This document shows positions 28,009 through 37,020 of a stretch of 64,000 nt of DNA, one piece after another; within the stretch, counting starts at the first letter, position 1; each line of letters begins with the position of its first letter. The notes below the pieces were generated by a model. That model worked only from the letters and a program-made list of their open reading frames with translations, ran no database searches and was not told the origin of the DNA. The stretch lies in contig NZ_FTPB01000003.1 of NCBI RefSeq assembly GCF_900155595.1, positions 124,001 to 188,000 on the forward strand. The letters are read 5' to 3'. This stretch comes from Actinomyces mediterranea. Its GTDB lineage: Bacteria > Actinomycetota > Actinomycetes > Actinomycetales > Actinomycetaceae. Both the position numbers and the translations under genes were made by a program.

Positions 28009-28536
28009 TCACGAGTCGAGGAGGGTGGGCGCCGTCTCCAGCGGTGCTTGCTTCTTCTTGCGCCGTTTGGGCGCTTGGGCGGGTTTGGCGACTGGTCGGC
28101 CTTTGAGGCGGGCAATCGCAGCTTCGAAGTCTTCGAGGCTATTGAACGCCTGATAGACGGATGCGAAACGCAGGTAGGCGATTTCATCGAGGTCGCGAAG
28201 GAACGGCAGGATGGCCTTGCCCACTTCGTCGGAGGACACATTCGACACGCCTGCGGTGCGCAACTGCTCTTCAACCTGTTGGGCGAGGATCGCGAGGTCG
28301 TCGTCGGAGACGGGTCGCCCTTGGCATGCTTGTTTGACGCCGGAGACGACTTTGTCCCGTGAGAAGGGTTCGACAACGCCGGAGCGTTTGACGACTTGGA
28401 ATGATGATGTTTCGAGCGTCGTGAAGCGCTTCTTGCATGCAGTGCACTCGCGACGACGCCGGATGGAGGCGCCATCGTCGGCGATCCGCGTATCAACGAC
28501 CCTGGAATCGGGGTTATGGCAGAACGGGCAGTGCAC
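28009..28536 (-). CDS. nrdR: Transcriptional repressor NrdR
   Basis: 175 aa from a GTG at 28536. The N-terminal zinc ribbon has CPFC (residues 3-6) and CTAC (~31-34). The ATP-cone domain (~49-139) starts [21 protein letters not shown] Lys/Ala-rich C-terminal tail (~150-175) is an extension beyond the usual ~150 residues. NrdR represses ribonucleotide reductase genes when dATP is bound. No nrd gene is in this window. In actinobacteria nrdR is commonly near lexA and a LysM gene, as here. Confidence 0.96.
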   Translation of the reverse strand: MHCPFCHNPDSRVVDTRIADDGASIRRRRECTACKKRFTTLETSSFQVVKRSGVVEPFSRDKVVSGVKQACQGRPVSDDDLAILAQQVEEQLRTAGVSNVSSDEVGKAILPFLRDLDEIAYLRFASVYQAFNSLEDFEAAIARLKGRPVAKPAQAPKRRKKKQAPLETAPTLLDS

Positions 28537-28627
28537 TCCATAACGCTACACGGTTCAGACGCATCATTGGTAACACACGACTCAATCGCCCCATTATTCG
28601 GGACTATTTGAGCGCATGACCGCGCTT

Positions 28628-29101
28628 TCAGTACACGGGCACGACGATGCGCTCCCCGACTGCGAGGCCGCCGTCGAGACTATTGAGCGTTTCAATATCG
28701 ATGACCGTCTGTTCGAGGGAGGAACCTCCTGTAATGCCCTGGGCGATACTCCACACGGATTCGCCCGGAGTGACGGAGTGGGTGCGTGTCGGACCCGAAT
28801 AGGCGCTCGGCTGGGCGAGGGTGCCGAGCCAGAATCCTCCGGCGGTGACGGCGATGATGGCGAGGACGCCCGCAATGACGGAGACGGGCGAGGAATGACG
28901 CGAGGCGCGCGTCCTGACACAGGCGGGCTTGCGGCGCATCGACGGCGGTTCCGCGATGAGGGCGGCGCGGCGCCGCTGGAAGGAGGGGGCGGAATCGATG
29001 GAGCGGACATCCCCCTGGGACCATTGCGGAACAGGTGTAAGGATGCGCCGCTCGGGGCGGCGTTCAACGTATGAGCCGGTCATTACAGCATTCGCACTCA
29101 T
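28628..29101 (-). CDS. LysM-domain single-pass membrane protein, likely SOS-controlled
   Basis: 157 aa from the ATG at 29101, preceded by AAGGAGATA. A cytoplasmic N-terminal half (~1-72, Arg-rich) is followed by one transmembrane helix (~75-95, SVIAGVLAIIAVTAGGFWLG) and an extracytoplasmic LysM-like domain (~107-157) with HSVTPGESVWSIAQGI and GERIVVPVY. The gene is divergent from lexA. Two LexA-box-like sites lie 23-53 bases upstream of its start. Layout and architecture resemble Bacillus YneA, the LysM protein that blocks division during SOS, but there is no evident sequence match beyond the domain. A role as an SOS division inhibitor is inference. Confidence 0.85.
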   Translation of the reverse strand: MSANAVMTGSYVERRPERRILTPVPQWSQGDVRSIDSAPSFQRRRAALIAEPPSMRRKPACVRTRASRHSSPVSVIAGVLAIIAVTAGGFWLGTLAQPSAYSGPTRTHSVTPGESVWSIAQGITGGSSLEQTVIDIETLNSLDGGLAVGERIVVPVY

Positions 29102-29123
29102 CACTATATCTCCTTCACTGCGC

Positions 29124-29139
29124 TCGAACACCTGTTCGT
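29124..29139. promoter_or_regulatory. LexA box 1
   Basis: TCGAACACCTGTTCGT matches the actinobacterial/Gram-positive LexA consensus CGAAC-N4-GTTCG exactly. It lies 23 bases upstream of the LysM gene start and in the promoter region shared with lexA. Confidence 0.85.
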
Positions 29140-29154
29140 CGAACATCTGTACGA
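29139..29154. promoter_or_regulatory. LexA box 2
   Basis: TCGAACATCTGTACGA matches CGAAC-N4-GTTCG with one mismatch and abuts box 1, so two LexA dimers could bind side by side. Confidence 0.7.
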
Positions 29155-29186
29155 TATCATGGTGCACAGGCGATGTCGAGACCCGC

Positions 29187-29202
29187 TCGAACAAATGTTT
29201 CA
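29187..29202. promoter_or_regulatory. LexA box 3 (weaker)
   Basis: TCGAACAAATGTTTCA keeps GAACAAATGTTT symmetry and most of the CGAAC-N4-GTTCG consensus. It is closer to the lexA side, about 88 bases before its start, and is a candidate autoregulatory site. A separate perfect repeat, TCAGATT-N5-AATCTGA, follows at 29211-29229. Confidence 0.55.
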
Positions 29203-29289
29203 TCTGCGCATCAGATTCGTTTAATCTGACCCCGACAGTGGAACAGAGGGCATAGGCATTTGCGTCCGCACCGACCTCGAGGAGGCCCC

Positions 29290-29985
29290 ATGAACCAGCA
29301 CGAAGGGCTCACGCCCCGCCAGCAAGAGATCCTCCGTCTCATCCACGAAGAGGTCTCCTCGCACGGCTTCCCCCCGTCGGTGCGTGAAATCGCGACACGC
29401 GTTGGCCTCGCCTCCCCGTCGACGGTCAAACACCACCTCGACGCCCTCGAGCGCAACGGATACCTGCAGCGCTCCCCGGGCCTGCCCCGCGCCCTCGAAT
29501 TATCCGATCAGGCGCGCGAGGAACTCTCCCTCACCCCCCCGCATAAGGCACAGCCTCAGCCGCAGGCGCGGGTCGTCACTATCGACGTGCCCGCGGGTCT
29601 CGTTGACGAGGACACCTCCTCCATTCCCCTGGTCGGCAGGATCGCGGCCGGAGCGCCCATCACCGCCGAGCAGTACATCGAGGACGTCTTCGAGTTGCCT
29701 ACCCGCCTGACCGGTCACGGGAACCTGTTCATGCTGGAGGTCAGCGGCGACTCCATGGTCGATGCCGGGATCCTCGACGGCGACTTCGTCGTCGTGCGTT
29801 CGCAGAACACGGCATCACCCGGAGAGATCGTCGCCGCGATGATCGATGGCGAGGCAACCGTCAAGGTGCTCTCGCGGGCGGACGGCCACATCTGGCTCCT
29901 GCCCCGCAACGACGTCTACGCGCCCATCCCCGGCGATGAGGCGACCATCCTCGGCCGGGTCGTCACCGTCATCCGTTCCTTGTAG
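29290..29985 (+). CDS. lexA: SOS response repressor LexA
   Basis: 231 aa from the ATG at 29290, which has GAGGAGG upstream. N-terminal winged HTH (~8-70): LTPRQQEILRLIHEE, the recognition region SPSTVKHHLDALERNGYL. A flexible linker (~75-108) precedes the S24 peptidase domain. The self-cleavage site Ala120-Gly121 is in GRIAAGAP, the nucleophile Ser155 in SGDSMVDAGI and the general base Lys192 in EATVKVL. It represses DNA damage genes until RecA filaments trigger its self-cleavage. recA in this window also has a LexA box. Confidence 0.98.
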   Translation: MNQHEGLTPRQQEILRLIHEEVSSHGFPPSVREIATRVGLASPSTVKHHLDALERNGYLQRSPGLPRALELSDQAREELSLTPPHKAQPQPQARVVTIDVPAGLVDEDTSSIPLVGRIAAGAPITAEQYIEDVFELPTRLTGHGNLFMLEVSGDSMVDAGILDGDFVVVRSQNTASPGEIVAAMIDGEATVKVLSRADGHIWLLPRNDVYAPIPGDEATILGRVVTVIRSL

Positions 29986-30001
29986 AACCCATTCTCTGCG
30001 C

Positions 30002-30038
30002 ATCGGCGCCCCGACACATCCGGTGTCGGGGCGCCGAT
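30002..30038. terminator. Bidirectional terminator between lexA and ldh
   Basis: A perfect 16-bp stem (ATCGGCGCCCCGACAC with its complement) around ATCCG lies between the two convergent stops at 29985 and 30052. No U tract; the stem is strong enough to serve both strands. Confidence 0.85.
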
Positions 30039-30051
30039 ACTCGTCGGGGAA

Positions 30052-31044
30052 TCAGAAACCGAGGTTTCTAGCCACCTCGCGCAGGCGGGCCGCCGAGGCG
30101 GTCAGACCGTCGCGCTCGTCGAGGGTCAGCGGCGGGCACAGCACGCGGCCCGCACCATTGCGGTCGACGAGGGTCGGCGCGGCCATACAGACGTCGGAGA
30201 TGCCCTCCCAGTTCTCGAGGAGCGTGGACACTGTGAGAACCCGGTTCTCATCGCGCAGCACAGCGGAGGCAATATTGGCGCCCGCCAGACCGATGGCGTA
30301 GTTAGTCGCGCCTTTACCCTCGATGATCTTGTAGGCGGATTGGACGACTTCTTCGGCGATGCTCTTGCGAAGGTCGGCGTCGAAGGGAACGCCCGATACC
30401 GTCTGACCCCAGCGGGTCAGGGGGATGTTGCCGATCTCCGCTGAGGACCACAGGGCAACCTCGGAGTCGCCGTGCTCGCCAGCGATGTAGGCGTGGATAT
30501 TCTGCGTGGCGACGCCCGTCTGCAGCGAGACGAGGTAGCGCAGACGCGAGGTGTCGAGGACGGTTCCCGAACCGAAGACCTGGTTGCGCGGCAGGCCGGT
30601 GATCTTCAGAGCCGCGTAGGTGACGACGTCAACGGGATTCGTGATAAACATGAAGCGCGCGTCGGGAGCGACATTCTGCAGGTTCGGAACAATCTTCTTC
30701 ATGAGCCCGATGGTGGACTCCGCCAGTTCGAGGCGCGACTGGCCGGGTAACTGCTTGGCGCCCGCTGTGATGATGACGAGGTCGGAGCCGCGGACGATTT
30801 CGACGTCGTCAGAGCCCTCGACGCTGCCGCAGGGGGTGAACTGAATGCCATGGGCGATGTCGAGGGCTTCGGCCTCTACCTTCGCTTTATTGATGTCCTG
30901 TAGGACGATGTTGCGGGCGTCTCCGCGCATCGCGCAGGCGTAGGCGACTGCTGTGCCGACTGCACCAGCCCCGATGATGGCGATCTTCGATGGGCGACCT
31001 GTTGATTTTGCTGGGTACAGGCTGCTTTTTCCTGTTGCGGTCAC
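30052..31044 (-). CDS. ldh: L-lactate dehydrogenase
   Basis: 330 aa from a GTG at 31044 with GAGGAGG upstream. NAD-dependent reduction of pyruvate to L-lactate. The Rossmann motif IAIIGAGAVGTAVAYA is at ~21-36, the substrate loop with GQSRLELAE at ~101-109, the TNPVDVVTY strand at ~135-143, and the catalytic His-bearing segment IAGEHGDSEV at ~191-200. The active-site loop reads GAKQLPGQSR, fitting an L-LDH rather than a malate dehydrogenase. No FBP-site assignment was attempted. Fits a fermentative lifestyle. Confidence 0.95.
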   Translation of the reverse strand: MTATGKSSLYPAKSTGRPSKIAIIGAGAVGTAVAYACAMRGDARNIVLQDINKAKVEAEALDIAHGIQFTPCGSVEGSDDVEIVRGSDLVIITAGAKQLPGQSRLELAESTIGLMKKIVPNLQNVAPDARFMFITNPVDVVTYAALKITGLPRNQVFGSGTVLDTSRLRYLVSLQTGVATQNIHAYIAGEHGDSEVALWSSAEIGNIPLTRWGQTVSGVPFDADLRKSIAEEVVQSAYKIIEGKGATNYAIGLAGANIASAVLRDENRVLTVSTLLENWEGISDVCMAAPTLVDRNGAGRVLCPPLTLDERDGLTASAARLREVARNLGF

Positions 31045-31168
31045 GATTCCTCCTCTGGACCAACGGTGCCCCTATCATTCCAGACTGGATGAGAGGTGCA
31101 CCACCCTTTCATAATTGTTGGCAGTCGCCAATTCGGCGGGGCGGTGCTCCCACAGTCTGAATTGGGAC

Positions 31169-33109
31169 CTAGGGACGTGCGGCCAAGCGCGCAAGAGCCT
31201 CCCTTACGACCTGCGCATCCGTCGTCGGCCACATGGTCGGCATCGAGGAGCGGATGAAGGACCCGTAGGACTTGCTCACCACTCTGCGGTCAAGGATCGC
31301 CACCACTCCCCGATCTTCGCCCGAACGCAGCAGGCGCCCGGCTCCCTGCGCCATGAGCAGGGCCGCGTGGGTGAGCGACACCGTCTGGAACCCGGACATG
31401 CCCCTACGTTCGGCATCAATGGCCCGCGCCTTCGCCACCGGGTCTAATGGATGGGGGAAGGGGATCCGATCCATCACCACGAGGCGGCATGACGAACCCG
31501 CGACATCAACGCCCTGCCACAGCGACAGGGTCCCCACCAGGCAGGCGTCCCGGTTGGCGCGGAACCTGTCGACCAGCGCAGACAGGGTCTCATCCCCTTG
31601 GACGAGGATCTCCAGATCCGTACGCTCCCTCAGTGCCTCTGCCCCCGCCTGAGCTCCGCGCCACGAGGAGAAGAGGGCGAGCATTCCCCCACCCGACGCC
31701 TGGGCGAGGCCAACGAGCTCATCGAGGGCCCCCTCGTTGGGCCACCGCAGCCCCGGGTCCTCCAGATGCGCGGCGACGTAGACGATGCCCTGACGGGCGG
31801 GGTCGAACGGGGAGCCGACATCGATCGCCCTCCACGGAACCTGGCCCATCATGAATCCGCATTCGCGGGCCATTGCGTCGAAGGATCCGCCCAGTGACAG
31901 GGTCGCTGATGTCAATACGACCGGGTGATCGGCGAAGCCCTTGAGCCCCAACGCGGGAGCAACATCAAGGGGGCACATCGACAGGGTCGTCGCCGGGAAG
32001 TCATCCGGCCTCGACACCCAGGTGATCGTCTCGGCTTCGCCTCCCGACCAGGCACTCATCGCATCTTTGAGCTCATCGAGTGCACTGCGCGCCAGGGCCT
32101 TCGCGGCGGCATCGGCCTGGCAGTCCTGCACGCCCGTGGCTGCGCGTCGCACAGCGTCGTCGACCAGCCTCATCGCATCCCGCACCGGCTCCGGCCTCGT
32201 CATCATAAGGCCCACTGGCTCCGGCCCCAGGGCCGCTCCCAGCTCTGCACCCGCCGTGTCGAGATCGTCGACCACCACCTTCGCGTGGGTGCGCACAGTC
32301 CTCACGACCCGTGCGATCCCCGACTGCGACAGTGATTGGGTCGACTGGGTGCGCACACGATCCGACAACTCATGAGCCTCATCAATGACGATGGCGTCAA
32401 TATCGGGAAAGAGGTCAGATTCGCTCGTCGCGTGGATCCCGAAGAGAGAGTGGTTCGTGACGACGAGATCAGCCTCATTCGCTGCTTCGCGGGCGCGCTG
32501 GGCGAAGCATTCGTCAATCATCGGGCAGTTCTTGCCCAGGCACTCTCTCTTCGACACGGACACCTGCCGCCATGCGCGATCCGACACACCGGGGACGAGG
32601 TCGTCGCGGTCGCCCGTGTCGGTGTCGGAGGCGAATTCGCGGAGCCTCAGGATCTGCGCCCCCAGGTCCGAGGAGGGGCCCGCTGATGCGTCGGTGCCGA
32701 ACCCCTCGAAGAGCGTCCCCTCGCTCGGATAACCGCCGTTGATGCGATGCAGGCACAGGTAATTCGACCAGCCCTTGAGGACGGCGACGGTCGGGCGCAC
32801 ACCGGTGATCCTGCCGACCGCCTCCTGAACGATCGGCGCGTCCTTGGTGAGGATCTGACGCTGGAGTGCGAGGGTCGCAGTGGAGACGAGGGCCCTGCGT
32901 CCCGTTGCCGCACACGACACGAGGAGCGGGACGAGGTAGCCGATCGACTTGCCGGTGCCGGTGCCCGCCTGGACCATGAGGCGCGTCCGATTGCAGATCG
33001 CGTCGTCGATTTCGGCGACCATGCGCTGCTGGCCCTCGCGCGTGCTTCCTCCCATCGCCTCGATGACGGCGTCGAGGACATCGCGGGCGGTGGATGCCGT
33101 TTCGCTCAT
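31169..33109 (-). CDS. DinG/YoaA-type XPD-like ATP-dependent DNA helicase
   Basis: 646 aa. Superfamily 2 helicase with Q-motif-like REGQQRMV, Walker A VQAGTGTGKSIGYLVP (~47-62), four cysteines that could hold a 4Fe-4S cluster (NYLCLHR and ECLGKNCPMIDECFAQ, ~118-205), Walker B IDEAHEL (DEAH, ~239-245), motif III TSATLSLGG, motif V VGTLSLWQGVD and motif VI QGAGRLLR. Such enzymes unwind 5'-overhang, D-loop or R-loop substrates and help replication-transcription conflicts. The ATG at 33109 overlaps the hflX stop as ATGA. No LexA site was noticed at its start because it is inside the hflX operon. Confidence 0.92.
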   Translation of the reverse strand: MSETASTARDVLDAVIEAMGGSTREGQQRMVAEIDDAICNRTRLMVQAGTGTGKSIGYLVPLLVSCAATGRRALVSTATLALQRQILTKDAPIVQEAVGRITGVRPTVAVLKGWSNYLCLHRINGGYPSEGTLFEGFGTDASAGPSSDLGAQILRLREFASDTDTGDRDDLVPGVSDRAWRQVSVSKRECLGKNCPMIDECFAQRAREAANEADLVVTNHSLFGIHATSESDLFPDIDAIVIDEAHELSDRVRTQSTQSLSQSGIARVVRTVRTHAKVVVDDLDTAGAELGAALGPEPVGLMMTRPEPVRDAMRLVDDAVRRAATGVQDCQADAAAKALARSALDELKDAMSAWSGGEAETITWVSRPDDFPATTLSMCPLDVAPALGLKGFADHPVVLTSATLSLGGSFDAMARECGFMMGQVPWRAIDVGSPFDPARQGIVYVAAHLEDPGLRWPNEGALDELVGLAQASGGGMLALFSSWRGAQAGAEALRERTDLEILVQGDETLSALVDRFRANRDACLVGTLSLWQGVDVAGSSCRLVVMDRIPFPHPLDPVAKARAIDAERRGMSGFQTVSLTHAALLMAQGAGRLLRSGEDRGVVAILDRRVVSKSYGSFIRSSMPTMWPTTDAQVVREALARLAARP

Positions 33110-34617
33110 TCGTCTGTGCCGGTCTGCCCGGCGGCGCGCACGGCGGCGGCGAGGTGTTCGTCGACGCGGGCTTCGATATGTGTCCCCTCGGCGACGTACT
33201 CTTCCGCGTCGACCTCCCCGTCCTCGTGGATGCGGTGGATGAGGTCGCCGCGCGAATACGGGATGACGCAGTCGATGACAACTCTCGGGCGCGGAAGCGC
33301 GCCGTCGATGCGTCTGCGCAATTCGTCGATGCCGAATCCGGTGAATGCCGACACGGGCACGGCGTCGGGGAAGTAGGTGCGGGTCAGGGCGATCTGTTCG
33401 GCGGTGGCGAGATCGGCCTTATTGAGGACGATGATCTCCTCAATGTCCTCGACCCCGTCCATCTGCTCGAAGACCGCATGGACCGCTTCGACCTGACCGA
33501 CCGGATCGGGGTGGGCGGCGTCGATGACGTGGACGATGAGGTCCGCTTCTTCTACCTCTTCCAGCGTCGAGCGGAAAGCTTCGACCAATTGGGTCGGCAG
33601 GTTGCGCACGAAGCCGACGGTGTCCGTCAACGTGTAGGCGCGCCCATCCGCCGTCTGGGCTCGTCGCACCGTCGGATCGAGGGTTGCGAAGAGGGCGTCT
33701 TCGACGAGGACGCCCGCACCGGTGAGCCGGTTGAGCAGCGTTGACTTTCCGGCGTTCGTGTATCCGGCGATGGCGACGGAGGGGACTGCGCCGCGACGCC
33801 TCGACAAGCGCTGCGTGCGCCTGGCGGGTTCCATCTTGCGGATCTCCTCACGCAGCTTCGCCATGCGGGTGCGGATCCTGCGCCGGTCGAGTTCGATTTT
33901 CGTCTCACCGGGGCCGCGAGAGCCGATGCCTGCGCCCGCTGCGACGCGCCCACCCGCCTGTCTCGACATGGATTCGCCCCAACCTCTCAAGCGCGGAAGC
34001 AGGTATTCGAGCTGGGCGAGTTCGACTTGTGCCTTGCCCTCGCGGGACTTCGCGTGCTGGGCGAAGATGTCGAGGATCAGCGCCGTACGGTCGACGACCT
34101 TCGCGTCGACGACGTCTTCGAGGCCGCGGCGCTGGGAGGGAGACAACTCCTCATCGACGATGACGGTGTCGGCGTCACAGGCCGCCACAATATCAGCGAG
34201 CTCCTTCGCCTTGCCGGAACCGAGGTAGGTCGCAGGATCCGGGGTCACTCGTTTCTGGACGACGGCGTCGAGGACTTCGGATCCTGCGGTGTGAGCGAGG
34301 GCCGCGAGTTCGCGCAGTGAGTTGTCGACCTCATCCTCGCTCTGCGTCGTGCGCAGGGCGACGAGGACGACCCGCTCGAGTCGCACCTGGCGGTACTCGA
34401 CCTCGGAGATCATCTCGCGGTCATTGGACGGCCCCTGGATGCGCCGTGTCCCCGCCCTCGCCTCACGTTCCAGGGCACCCGCCTCGTCCCGGTGGTCGAC
34501 GCCCTCGGTGGAGGCCATGGCCGTTGCACGACGAGCGAGGATTCTGGCGACCACGTCCGCGGCCCGGTCCCGTTCCTGGGGAGTCAAAGCGCCGTCGTCG
34601 TGTTGAGGCCGATCCAT
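33106..34617 (-). CDS. hflX: Ribosome-associated GTPase HflX
   Basis: 503 aa. HflX N-terminal domain (~80-200) with YLGSGKAKEL and FDELSPSQ-like DEELSPSQRRGLED, then the basic coiled region with GGRVAAGAGIGSRGPGETKIE and RRRIRTRMAKLREEI, then the G domain: G1 GYTNAGKSTLLN (~289-300), G3 DTVGFVRNLP (~336-345), G4 NKAD (~401-404). HflX splits stalled or heat-stressed ribosomes. The N-terminal ~75 residues are a charged extension, a typical actinobacterial feature. First gene of a two-gene unit with the DinG-like helicase. Divergent from the methyltransferase at 34726. Confidence 0.96.
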   Translation of the reverse strand: MDRPQHDDGALTPQERDRAADVVARILARRATAMASTEGVDHRDEAGALEREARAGTRRIQGPSNDREMISEVEYRQVRLERVVLVALRTTQSEDEVDNSLRELAALAHTAGSEVLDAVVQKRVTPDPATYLGSGKAKELADIVAACDADTVIVDEELSPSQRRGLEDVVDAKVVDRTALILDIFAQHAKSREGKAQVELAQLEYLLPRLRGWGESMSRQAGGRVAAGAGIGSRGPGETKIELDRRRIRTRMAKLREEIRKMEPARRTQRLSRRRGAVPSVAIAGYTNAGKSTLLNRLTGAGVLVEDALFATLDPTVRRAQTADGRAYTLTDTVGFVRNLPTQLVEAFRSTLEEVEEADLIVHVIDAAHPDPVGQVEAVHAVFEQMDGVEDIEEIIVLNKADLATAEQIALTRTYFPDAVPVSAFTGFGIDELRRRIDGALPRPRVVIDCVIPYSRGDLIHRIHEDGEVDAEEYVAEGTHIEARVDEHLAAAVRAAGQTGTDE

Positions 34618-34725
34618 GCCTCCCCTTCCCGATCGAAATGATGCCCTGCCAGTGTGTCACGCCCAACGGCATTTGTATTGTCGACGGGCCCGCCCGATTC
34701 TGAAGCAAACCGATAGGCTGAGTGC

Positions 34726-35340
34726 GTGGCTGAACAGTACTTCACGGATCACGCCCCCGCGCTGGAGGACGATCTTCACCTCATCACCATGTCGGTTAGG
34801 GGCACTGACTTGCAGATGTGGGTGTCACCGAAGGTGTTCTCGTCGAACCGCCTCGACCTGGGCACCCGTCAACTCCTTGCTGAGGCTCCTCCGCTTCCGC
34901 CAGAGGGCACATTCCTCGACATCGGCTGCGGATGGGGTCCCATTGCCGTATCAATGGCGTTGGAATCGCCCGCCGCCCGCGTATGGGCGATCGACGTGAA
35001 TTCACGTGCACTCGACCTGACGCGGCGCAACGCAGCAGTCAATGAGTGCGATAACGTCATCGCCCTGTCCGAAGAGGAGGCTTTGTCGCGCGTTGAGGCC
35101 GAGAACACCCGCTTCGATGTCATCTGGTCGAACCCTCCGATCAGGATCGGCAAAGAGGCGGTGCACAGCCTCCTGCTCACGTGGCTCGCCCGACTCGCCC
35201 CGACTGGCAGGGCATTCCTCGTCGTGAGTAAAAACCTTGGCGCCGATTCCCTTATCTCCTGGCTCAACCAACAGGGATATTCGGCGGCGAAGATCGCCTC
35301 GAAGAAGGGCTACCGGATCATCGAGGCCGCCCACGACTGA
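34726..35340 (+). CDS. RsmC/YbxB-like class I SAM-dependent methyltransferase
   Basis: 204 aa from a GTG at 34726. MTS-domain methyltransferase: SAM site GTFLDIGCGWGPIAVSMA (~61-78), WAIDVNSRALDL (~87-98) and the catalytic NPP motif in WSNPPIRIGKE (~133-143), typical of enzymes that methylate guanine N2 in rRNA. Half the size of E. coli RsmC because only the catalytic half is present, as is usual in Gram-positives. The target is probably a 16S rRNA guanine but is not shown here. Followed by a strong terminator. Confidence 0.88.
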   Translation: MAEQYFTDHAPALEDDLHLITMSVRGTDLQMWVSPKVFSSNRLDLGTRQLLAEAPPLPPEGTFLDIGCGWGPIAVSMALESPAARVWAIDVNSRALDLTRRNAAVNECDNVIALSEEEALSRVEAENTRFDVIWSNPPIRIGKEAVHSLLLTWLARLAPTGRAFLVVSKNLGADSLISWLNQQGYSAAKIASKKGYRIIEAAHD

Positions 35341-35368
35341 CGATTCCCGAACTATTCGACGAATACTT

Positions 35369-35402
35369 TCGCCCCTGTCTGCGCCATTGCAGTCAGGGGC
35401 GA
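35369..35402 (+). terminator. Terminator after the methyltransferase gene
   Basis: TCGCCCCTG-T-CTGC pairs with GCAG-T-CAGGGGCGA around GCCATT: 13 pairs with one T-T mismatch, followed by TTG. Lies 28 bases past the stop and before the convergent miaA end. Confidence 0.8.
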
Positions 35403-35514
35403 TTGCATCGTCCCTCAACGGAGTTGGGGAACGTCTCCTGGGCTCTCGCGCGGTGCGCGGGGGCGGTGCGGACATCGGATACTGCGTTGTCCGGCTGCCT
35501 TACGCTATCGGATG

Positions 35515-36513
35515 TCAGTCCGTCGAGTATGCCTCAATCGCCCGTTGGACAATGTCAATGGCGCGACTCGTCATATGCTCCTCGTCTGCTGCGTCGATCC
35601 AGTGGACGCGGTGATCGGGGCGCAGCCACTTGATCTGTCTACGCGCCAGCTGCCGGGTGGCGACCCCGATCGATTCGGCGGCCTCGTCGACGCTCATCTC
35701 CTCATTGATGACGCTGATCGCCTGCGCGTAGCCCGTCGCCATGCGCGCGGTCTTCGCGTCGCGCAGCCCCCGGTCGATGAGGCGCCGTGTCTCGTCAATG
35801 AGTCCGTCGTCGAGCATGCGGCGGATGCGGATGCGGATCCTCTCGTCGAGTGCATCCAGGCGATGGCGGATCGCGATCATCACGGCGGGCCGGATGAAGG
35901 TCTTGGCTGGCATATGCGACGAATAGGGGCGCCCTGTGATCTCAATCACTTCCAGGGCACGGATGATGCGGCGCGCGTTGTGCGGATCGATGCGCGCCGC
36001 GGATGCGGGGTCGAGTGCAGCGAGCCTGGCATGTAAGCCGCGCGGTCCCATGGGACCGGCGCCTTCGGCTTCCAGGGCCGCGCGGATGCTCGGGTCGGTG
36101 CCGGGGAAGTCGATGACGTCGAGGAGGGCCCGCTGGTACAGGCCCGATCCGCCTGCGACGACTGCGACTGCCCCCCGGGAGTGGATCGCCGCAATATCTG
36201 AACGCGCCTCCTTCTGATAGCGGGCGACCGATGCCTCTTCGATCAGGTCGAGCACGTCGATCTGGTGGTGGGGGATCCCGCGGCGTTGTGCGACGGGCGT
36301 CTTCGCCGTCCCGATGTCCATCCCCCGGTACAGCTGCAGCGCATCGGCGCTGACGATCTCACCCGTCCCTTGCGCTCCCATGACGTCGGGCAGTCGCTCG
36401 GCGAGGTCGAGGGCGAGGTCAGATTTGCCCGATGCGGTCGGCCCGACCACGGCGACAATGAGGTCGCAGGGACGTTCGAGAGCGGCAGAGACTTCGAGTG
36501 CTCTTTCAGGCAT
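35515..36513 (-). CDS. miaA: tRNA dimethylallyltransferase MiaA
   Basis: 332 aa. Adds a dimethylallyl group to A37 of tRNAs reading U-starting codons. P-loop VAVVGPTASGKSDLALDLAE (~20-39), SADALQLYRGMDIGTAK (~55-71, with the catalytic Asp), VAGGSGLYQRAL (~119-130), and DPHNARRIIRALEVIEITG (~176-194). The product is the substrate of MiaB, encoded about 1.1 kb further along on the same strand. The end of the coding sequence is the TGA-equivalent at 35515. Divergent from the YbjN pair. Confidence 0.96.
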   Translation of the reverse strand: MPERALEVSAALERPCDLIVAVVGPTASGKSDLALDLAERLPDVMGAQGTGEIVSADALQLYRGMDIGTAKTPVAQRRGIPHHQIDVLDLIEEASVARYQKEARSDIAAIHSRGAVAVVAGGSGLYQRALLDVIDFPGTDPSIRAALEAEGAGPMGPRGLHARLAALDPASAARIDPHNARRIIRALEVIEITGRPYSSHMPAKTFIRPAVMIAIRHRLDALDERIRIRIRRMLDDGLIDETRRLIDRGLRDAKTARMATGYAQAISVINEEMSVDEAAESIGVATRQLARRQIKWLRPDHRVHWIDAADEEHMTSRAIDIVQRAIEAYSTD

Positions 36514-36573
36514 GAATACGAGTCTAGACGCAGCGCACGGCCGCGCTTGTGCCCGAGCCGATAGGGTACGACT

Positions 36574-37020
36574 ATGAGTTCATCAGATAGTGCGCCCGTC
36601 ACGCTCGAGCGCATCGCATCCGCGCTCGACGCCATGGGCATCGTCCCCTTCGTCGCGTCGAACAACCAGGTGGCGGCGATCCTGCCGACGAGGACGATCC
36701 GCATCGTCTTGCCCGAGGGGCGACCCGCCCAGGGCGTCGCCGATTATCCGCGCGTCTTCCACCCCTCCCATGCGCAACAGCTGGCGCAGACCATCGCCAT
36801 GTTCAATGCGACGACCTACGTTCCCAAGGTGACGACCGGACCGGCGGATCAGGGGACGATCGGCGTGCGCGTGCACCACTGCTTCAATTGGGTGACGGGC
36901 GCCTCTGACGCCCAGGTCAACGCGGAGGTCTCGCAGTTCGTCCTCGCATGCGTCGCCCTCATGAATCGGCTCGACCAGATGTACCCCGACCAGTGGGCTA
37001 AGGAGGCGCACGATGCCTGA
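36574..37020 (+). CDS. YbjN domain-containing protein 1
   Basis: 148 aa, starting MSSSDSAPVTLERIASALDA. The YbjN fold (a type III secretion chaperone-like alpha/beta domain) spans most of the protein. A conserved-type stretch near the C terminus, VHHCFNWVTGASDAQVNAEV (~105-124), precedes a long helix. The function of actinobacterial YbjN proteins between miaA and miaB is unknown. It overlaps the next YbjN gene by 8 bases, so the two are likely co-translated and could form a heteromer (inference). Confidence 0.8.
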   Translation: MSSSDSAPVTLERIASALDAMGIVPFVASNNQVAAILPTRTIRIVLPEGRPAQGVADYPRVFHPSHAQQLAQTIAMFNATTYVPKVTTGPADQGTIGVRVHHCFNWVTGASDAQVNAEVSQFVLACVALMNRLDQMYPDQWAKEAHDA

